Shown here: positions 60,101-64,000 of the stretch, in pieces
How the letters are laid out: every line of letters begins with the position of its first letter
Numbering within the stretch: position 1 is the first letter of the stretch
Position numbers and translations under genes: made by a program
Source of the DNA: DASXHY01 sp036272195
GTDB lineage: Bacteria; Verrucomicrobiota; Verrucomicrobiia; Limisphaerales; DASXHY01
Direction: 5' to 3'
DNA: 64,000 bases
Assembly (NCBI GenBank): GCA_036272195.1
Contig: DATAZE010000060.1
Coordinates: forward strand, 31,446 to 95,445
Notes under the pieces: generated by a model
Seen by the model: the letters and a program-made list of their open reading frames with translations, nothing else
Database searches by the model: none
Told to the model about the DNA's origin: nothing

Positions 60101-63100
60101 GGGGGCACGGGCGACAATTGGGAGCGCAGCCCCTATTATTATAAGGGGCTCGTGGCCTTGGCCTACACTCTGAACGATGCGGGTCTCAAGCAGAAGGCGC
60201 AAAAATGGATGGATTGGTTACTGAACCATCAAGGCCCGGATGGCTACATCGGGCCCGTGTCCAACAATGATTGGTGGCCGCGCATGATCGCGACGTATGC
60301 GCTCCGGGATTATTACGAAGCCACCGCCGACGCGCGCGTGCCGAATGTGCTGAGCAATTATTTTCGTTACATGCAGGCGAACCTGCCTTCGCGGCCGTTA
60401 CAGGACTGGGGCAAATCGCGAGCGGGCGATGAAATGGACATCGCGCTCTGGCTTTACAATCGTGACGGCGATCCGAATCTGCTTTCGCTCGTCAATCTTC
60501 TGCGCCAGCAGGCTTACGATTGGTCGGGCATTTTATCGAGCAACAATTTCATGCTCTACGGCACCGATTTTCAACCGAAACATAATGTGAACGTGGAGCA
60601 GGCGCTGAAATTTCCGGCGGTTTTTTATCAGCTCTCGCACAAACCTTCGGATGAAGGCGCGCTGTCTTTGGGATTGGAGCATCTCGACGAGGAACACGGG
60701 TTGTCGTGTGGAATCAACAGCGGCACGGAATTTCTCGCGGGGAACGCCAGCATCGAGGGCGTCGAGTTGTGCTCCATCGTGGAAGCGATGTTAAGCCTGG
60801 AAACGTCCATTCGCATTACCGGCGATGCAAGCCTGGGTGATCGATTGGAAAAAATTTCGTTCAACGCATTGCCGGCCGCGCTCGCCAATAACATCAAGGG
60901 CATTCAGTATTACACGCTTCCCAACAATGTGATCGCCAAATATGGCGGGCACGGTTTCAACCAGGATTATGCGAACGGCACGCTGCCGGGACCGGATTCG
61001 GGTTTTCCCTGCTGCCGTTATAACTTCCACATGGGCTGGCCGAAGTTCATCCAAAATTCGTGGGCCGCGACGACAGACGGCGGGCTGGCGGCGATCGCCT
61101 ACGGCCCCACCGTGGTGAACGCGACGGCGGGCGGCCAGCAGGTGGCCATTACTGAGGACACTTCGTATCCATTCGAAGAGCAGGTGCGGCTCCGCATCTC
61201 GATCGCCAGTCCCGGCAGTTTTCCGTTGGTGTTGCGCATTCCGGGTTGGTGCAGCAACGCCACGGTGTCGGTCAATGGCCAATGGCAGCCGGGAGTCACC
61301 GCCGGTTCTTTTTTCCGGGTTTCACGGACGTGGACCAATGGCGATTTGGTCACCGTCAATCTTCCGATGAGCGTGCAGACACAAATGGGACCGAGCCAAT
61401 CGGTCGCCGTGAATCGCGGGCCGCTGGTTTACTCGCTGGCGATTGGCGAGAATTGGACGGTGCGCACTCCCGACCCGTTGGGGCTTGGCTTCGATGAATT
61501 TCAAATTCAGCCGACGACGCCATGGGCCTACGCGTTGCAAATTGATCCCACCAATCCCGCCAGCTATCTCACGCCCACGAATTTCACCACCCCGGCGAAT
61601 CCGTTCGACCCCGCGCAGCCGTCGGTCAATCTCGTGGCGAATGCCCGCCCGGTTTCCGGATGGACCAATGGTTGGCAGGGCACGCACGCCTTCGAGCCCC
61701 CGGCCAGCCCGATGTCCTCGGCAAATTCGCTGCAGGCGGTCACGTTGGTGCCTTTCGGTTCGCAACATCTGCGGTTGAGCTGGTTTCCGTGGCTGGGCAC
61801 TCGCACGGGGACAAATTCGTTCGCTGAAACCTTCGCTACCGATTGGGCCACGCGTTGGACGGTCTTTGGCGGAAACTGGTCCGCCCGCAACGGCATATTG
61901 AGCACCGTGCCGGCTTCGGCGAATGGCGCCAAGGCGCTCGCGATGCAAACCACCTTCACGAATTTTACTTACGAAGGCGACGCCTCGGTGGGGCCGGTGG
62001 GAAATGCGGGGCTGATTTTCCGCGTTACGAAACCGGACATCGGCGCGGACGCTTATTGCGGATATTATGTGGGCATCAATCCCCAGGCTGGTCAGCTGGA
62101 ATTCGGTTACGCCAGCAACTCCTGGCACGCGATTACGAATGTGGCGATGACCCTGGCGGCGAATACGTTTTACCATCTCAAGGTTCAGACGGTCGGGCCG
62201 CGAATTCGCATCTTCGTGAACGACACCAATCAGCCGGTCCTTGATTTGCAGGATGGCACTTTCACCGGTGGGATGATTGGAGTGCGCAACTATTGTTCGG
62301 ACGGCGATCAATCGCTTTCGAGCTTTTCAAATCTGGTCGCAACGGAATTTGTGACCGCGCCCATGCAGGTTCCGACGGCGTGGTATCCTTTCGAGAACAA
62401 CACGCAGGATAAGAGTGGCAACGGAAACAATGGGACGCTCTCCGGCGCGGTGACATTTCCCGCCGGGAAATTGGGCGCTTACGCGGCCCAGTTCGATGGC
62501 GTCAGCAGTTACGTCAGCATCCCGCGGGTGGTCAGCGATCAATTCACGGTGGCGTTTTGGGTGAAGACAACCGCGACCGGCGGCAGCGGCCAATGGTACA
62601 ATGGAAAAGGATTGGTGGATGGTGAAATGCCGGGCGCGGCCGATGATTTCGGCATTACGCTCGTTGGGACCAATGCGGCCTTTGGCATCGGCAACCCGGA
62701 TACCACGATTCACACGACTGGCTCCATCAGTGACGGGCAGTGGCATCACGTGACGGCGACGCGCGATTCGGTCAGTGGCCAAATGAACCTTTACCTGGAC
62801 GGAATGTTGCAGGCGACCACGACCGGGCCGACAGGCTCGAAAACCGCTCCGGTAAATCTGCGCATCGGCAGCGTGCAAACGGGAGTTGCGGGAGGATTTC
62901 TTGCCGGGGCCATCGATGACGTGCAAATTTTTAATCGCGTATTCAGCGCGACCGATGTGCCTTCGCTGATGAATCATACGCCCGCGCTGTCGCCGATCCT
63001 GGACACTTCAATTCTGGCGGGCCGGACGTTGGTGATGAACAATTCAGCAACCGATGTGGATTCACCCGCGCAGACATTGTCATACAGTTTTCAAAGTGCG

Positions 63101-63490
63101 CCCGCGGGCGCGACCATTAACTCTGTCAACGGCGCGGTGAGCTGGCGGCCGGCGATCGCGCAAGCCGGTGCCGCCTATCCATTCTCGGTGCTGGCCACCG
63201 ATAACGGGACGCCGTCGATGAGCGCCACGCAAAGTTTCACGGTCGCGGTTTTGCAACCGGTGCAGCCTTCGGTGTCGCAGTTGTCAATTGCGCGGGGCGG
63301 TTTTCAGATGCAGATTGGCGGAGACACCGGTCCCGATTATTCGGTGTATGCAACGACCAATCTGACGACGAGTTTTACCGGTTGGAACTGGCTGCTCACG
63401 AGCAACTCGCCCGTGCTTCCGTTCCAATTCATGGATCCCACGGCAACAAATTATAATCAGCGGTTCTATCGCGTTCTTATCGGCCCATGA
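57182..63490 (+). CDS. Giant bifunctional glycosidase: GH2 + GH127 with PA14, LamG and RFYRV modules
   Basis: This is a 2102-residue secreted enzyme. GH2 part (~30-600): sugar-binding domain (YHDRAWYRRTFTLPAAWSG), then a TIM barrel with E438 in WVIFNEAQGQHD and E498 in VCGEFGGVG. Jelly-roll module ~605-745 (as in the gene upstream). PA14-like domain ~763-897 (YTFHLTADDGCRLWINGQLL). GH127 (DUF1680) part ~920-1540, with the E1195/C1197 pair in GVELCSIVEAM and C1277-C1278 in FPCCRYNFHMGW, matching the zinc-binding Cys/Glu site of bacterial beta-L-arabinofuranosidases. Then a 3-keto-disaccharide-hydrolase-like (DUF1080) domain (~1545-1725), LamG (~1730-1925), an Ig-like domain and the RFYRV tail. 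GH127 suggests arabinose-containing substrates; the GH2 specificity is unknown. A second GH127 gene overlaps the end by 4 nt. Confidence 0.92.
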   Translation: MRLIGNTAAAVLLIGSTFWAASVRAWQMQQAPLMTDFAQQVDTNNPLPDYPRPQMVRTNWLNLNGIWQFQAGASNDPVPINQTLSAQILVPFPMESAISGVKAYHDRAWYRRTFTLPAAWSGQKVLLHLDAVDWESEVFINGASVGIHRGGYDPATYDITSHLSGSGPQELIVRIYDPTDGGGQPRGKQTLYPGGIMYTSCSGIWQPVWLEPVPATSIVSMRLVPDIDNQRLAVSTIISGPTNGVTVNAIARVGSNIVATVSGNPGASLLLPVPSPTLWTPTNPFLYDLDVTLSNASTRVDSVTSYFGMRKISLATNNGFVKMLLNNQFVFQFGPLDQGFWPDGIYTAPTDNALRSDIEKIKAVGFNMVRKHIKVERPRWYYWADKLGVLVWQDMPSVNSYTGNPQVIETNQFETELLSMVQNRWNHPSIIMWVIFNEAQGQHDTAALCQEIKALDPSRLVNQASGGNYAGAGDILDVHSYPSPGYPVTSNQVPVCGEFGGVGLGITNHTWAPGWGYVAATNGDDMTSQFEGFCGQLSDFVSNHGLNAAVYTQLTDVETELNGLFTYDRKITKPILQRMRAAIASPAGLYGFTAVVPSSQTSGQVWSYTTNTPPADWYAPGFSTSGWRSGPGGFGTAGTPGAVVRTTWSTGDIWLRRAFNPGSLTTQQISNLVWNVHHDEDVEIYLNGVLAFSAAGYTSGYGHFVFGDTAKAALLLNANNTLAVHCHQTSGGQYLDAGLDDETVLVPPPQVTPQPTWVENGTGLHGAYFSDKVLVTLALERTDSSINFNWGNGSPAAGVSSNQFSIRWTGFIQPRYSEVYTFHLTADDGCRLWINGQLLIDKWRDDSGTEVSGSLPLTGGQQYDVRVEYYENGGFARAKLEWESASQAREVVPTGVLFADTNPLGIPSPTNLPPTSVVTNRSPLVNTPFAALPLGSVRPLGWLLTQCQLQRDGLTGNAETIYADDLGANSGWLGGTGDNWERSPYYYKGLVALAYTLNDAGLKQKAQKWMDWLLNHQGPDGYIGPVSNNDWWPRMIATYALRDYYEATADARVPNVLSNYFRYMQANLPSRPLQDWGKSRAGDEMDIALWLYNRDGDPNLLSLVNLLRQQAYDWSGILSSNNFMLYGTDFQPKHNVNVEQALKFPAVFYQLSHKPSDEGALSLGLEHLDEEHGLSCGINSGTEFLAGNASIEGVELCSIVEAMLSLETSIRITGDASLGDRLEKISFNALPAALANNIKGIQYYTLPNNVIAKYGGHGFNQDYANGTLPGPDSGFPCCRYNFHMGWPKFIQNSWAATTDGGLAAIAYGPTVVNATAGGQQVAITEDTSYPFEEQVRLRISIASPGSFPLVLRIPGWCSNATVSVNGQWQPGVTAGSFFRVSRTWTNGDLVTVNLPMSVQTQMGPSQSVAVNRGPLVYSLAIGENWTVRTPDPLGLGFDEFQIQPTTPWAYALQIDPTNPASYLTPTNFTTPANPFDPAQPSVNLVANARPVSGWTNGWQGTHAFEPPASPMSSANSLQAVTLVPFGSQHLRLSWFPWLGTRTGTNSFAETFATDWATRWTVFGGNWSARNGILSTVPASANGAKALAMQTTFTNFTYEGDASVGPVGNAGLIFRVTKPDIGADAYCGYYVGINPQAGQLEFGYASNSWHAITNVAMTLAANTFYHLKVQTVGPRIRIFVNDTNQPVLDLQDGTFTGGMIGVRNYCSDGDQSLSSFSNLVATEFVTAPMQVPTAWYPFENNTQDKSGNGNNGTLSGAVTFPAGKLGAYAAQFDGVSSYVSIPRVVSDQFTVAFWVKTTATGGSGQWYNGKGLVDGEMPGAADDFGITLVGTNAAFGIGNPDTTIHTTGSISDGQWHHVTATRDSVSGQMNLYLDGMLQATTTGPTGSKTAPVNLRIGSVQTGVAGGFLAGAIDDVQIFNRVFSATDVPSLMNHTPALSPILDTSILAGRTLVMNNSATDVDSPAQTLSYSFQSAPAGATINSVNGAVSWRPAIAQAGAAYPFSVLATDNGTPSMSATQSFTVAVLQPVQPSVSQLSIARGGFQMQIGGDTGPDYSVYATTNLTTSFTGWNWLLTSNSPVLPFQFMDPTATNYNQRFYRVLIGP

Positions 63491-64000
63491 AAGGAAAAAA
63501 ATTCGTTTTCATCGGTGCATTGACGTTTTGTGCCGGCTTGGTTTCCGCTCAAACACGGCTCACGGTCGTTGACCGTCCACCGGTTGGCGGGACAAACCAC
63601 TATTATATCGGCAACCGTCCGCCGCTTCAGCCGGGTCATTTGATTCCGTTGCCCGCGGGAGCAGTGCAACCGAAAGGATGGCTGCGCGTTTACCTCGAGC
63701 GCCAGCGAAGCGGACTTTCCGGAAATCTCGGCGAGATCAGCGCGTGGTTGCAAAAGGACGACAACGCCTGGTTGAGCAAGGATGGAAAAGGCAAATTCGG
63801 CTGGGAGGAAGTGCCGTATTGGCTGCGCGGATATATCGAACTCGCCTATGTCCTCAACGACCCGAAAATGATCGCCGAGAGCAAGGTGTGGATTGAAGGC
63901 GCGCTCGCCAGCCAGCGGGCCGATGGTGACTTTGGCCCGGACCAGAAATTCGATGATGACGGTTCGCGTGATTTTTGGGCGAACATGCTCATGATGTATT
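63487..64000 (+). CDS. GH127 (DUF1680) beta-L-arabinofuranosidase-like protein, 3' truncated by window
   Basis: The frame starts with ATG at 63487, overlapping the TGA of the giant enzyme by 4 nt (ATGA), and is open to the end of the window (about 171 residues seen). It has a signal peptide (MKGKKFVFIGALTFCAGLVS, then AQ), then the GH127 N-terminal pattern HLIPLPAGAVQPKGWLRVYL, GLSGNLGEISAWLQKDD and VPYWLRGYIELAYVLNDPKM, like the second catalytic domain of the preceding enzyme (LGSVRPLGWLLTQCQLQRDG). It is expected to be an extracellular glycosidase of the beta-L-arabinofuranosidase family, translated by coupling with the fused enzyme. The catalytic Cys/Glu residues lie beyond the window, so activity cannot be checked. 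Confidence 0.85.
   Translation, partial: MKGKKFVFIGALTFCAGLVSAQTRLTVVDRPPVGGTNHYYIGNRPPLQPGHLIPLPAGAVQPKGWLRVYLERQRSGLSGNLGEISAWLQKDDNAWLSKDGKGKFGWEEVPYWLRGYIELAYVLNDPKMIAESKVWIEGALASQRADGDFGPDQKFDDDGSRDFWANMLMMY

Noticed and set aside
1..64000. tRNA, rRNA, SusC/SusD, integrase or phage genes
   Set aside because: None was seen in either strand; no cloverleaf-like sequence with a CCA-type end or TonB-plug pattern was found by reading.

Overview
The window (about 57% GC by eye, 64 kb) looks like a chromosomal segment of a verrucomicrobial bacterium, most likely a soil or aquatic Pedosphaera/Limisphaerales-type member. The clues are a pseudopilin with an AMLLPALAKAK-type N-terminus, a PEP-CTERM protein, many large secreted glycosidases without any SusC/SusD pair, secreted proteins ending in an 'RFYRV' tail, and several families of short palindromic interspersed repeats. 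No rRNA, tRNA, CRISPR array, integrase or transposase was seen.

Layout. 1-8.4 kb: the C-terminal end of a filamentous-haemagglutinin-like adhesin, then a secreted-protein cluster (two paralogues of one secreted domain, one with an RFYRV tail and one with PEP-CTERM; a PstS-like binding protein; a Sel1-repeat protein; a membrane-anchored protein of unknown function; an RCC1 propeller). 8.5-14.7 kb: a porin, then an outer-membrane beta-barrel, a Wza-like polysaccharide export lipoprotein and a GH2-type TIM-barrel glycosidase (a probable exopolysaccharide module), a 244-bp inverted-repeat element and a 59-residue membrane protein. 14.7-17.6 kb: a NarL-type response regulator and a sensor kinase with a large OB-fold-like sensor. 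17.8-46 kb: a glycan-utilisation region with GH38, GH125, GH97 and three GH92 enzymes, a sialate-O-acetylesterase-like esterase, a complete sugar PTS (IIC, IIB, HPr-EI-IIA), a FucP-type sugar/H+ symporter with a ROK kinase, an AraC regulator, a class V aminotransferase and the threonine-degrading pair tdh-kbl. 46-64 kb: a basic-secretory-protein metallopeptidase, a 1679-residue autotransporter-strand-repeat protein, a ricin-type lectin, a pseudopilin, a GtaA-type glutaminase-like protein, a 2102-residue enzyme joining GH2 and GH127 catalytic domains, and the start of a second GH127 enzyme.

How the genes fit together. The mannosidases (GH38, GH92, GH125), the GH97 enzyme, the esterase and the metallopeptidase suggest extracellular dismantling of alpha-mannosylated or glycoprotein-like material. 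Released monosaccharides could enter by the FucP-type symporter and be phosphorylated by the ROK kinase, or enter by the PTS. An 8-bp box, GGTTACAA, and close variants recurs in the intergenic regions of the PTS, symporter, AraC, GH125 and esterase/GH92 genes, with two copies 20 bp apart. It is a candidate operator for the AraC regulator encoded inside the locus.

The most unusual observations are the GH2-GH127 fusion enzyme, the RFYRV C-terminal module that replaces PEP-CTERM in one of two paralogues, the GGTTACAA boxes, a jelly-roll-like module shared by two neighbouring enzymes, and the 244-bp inverted-repeat element.
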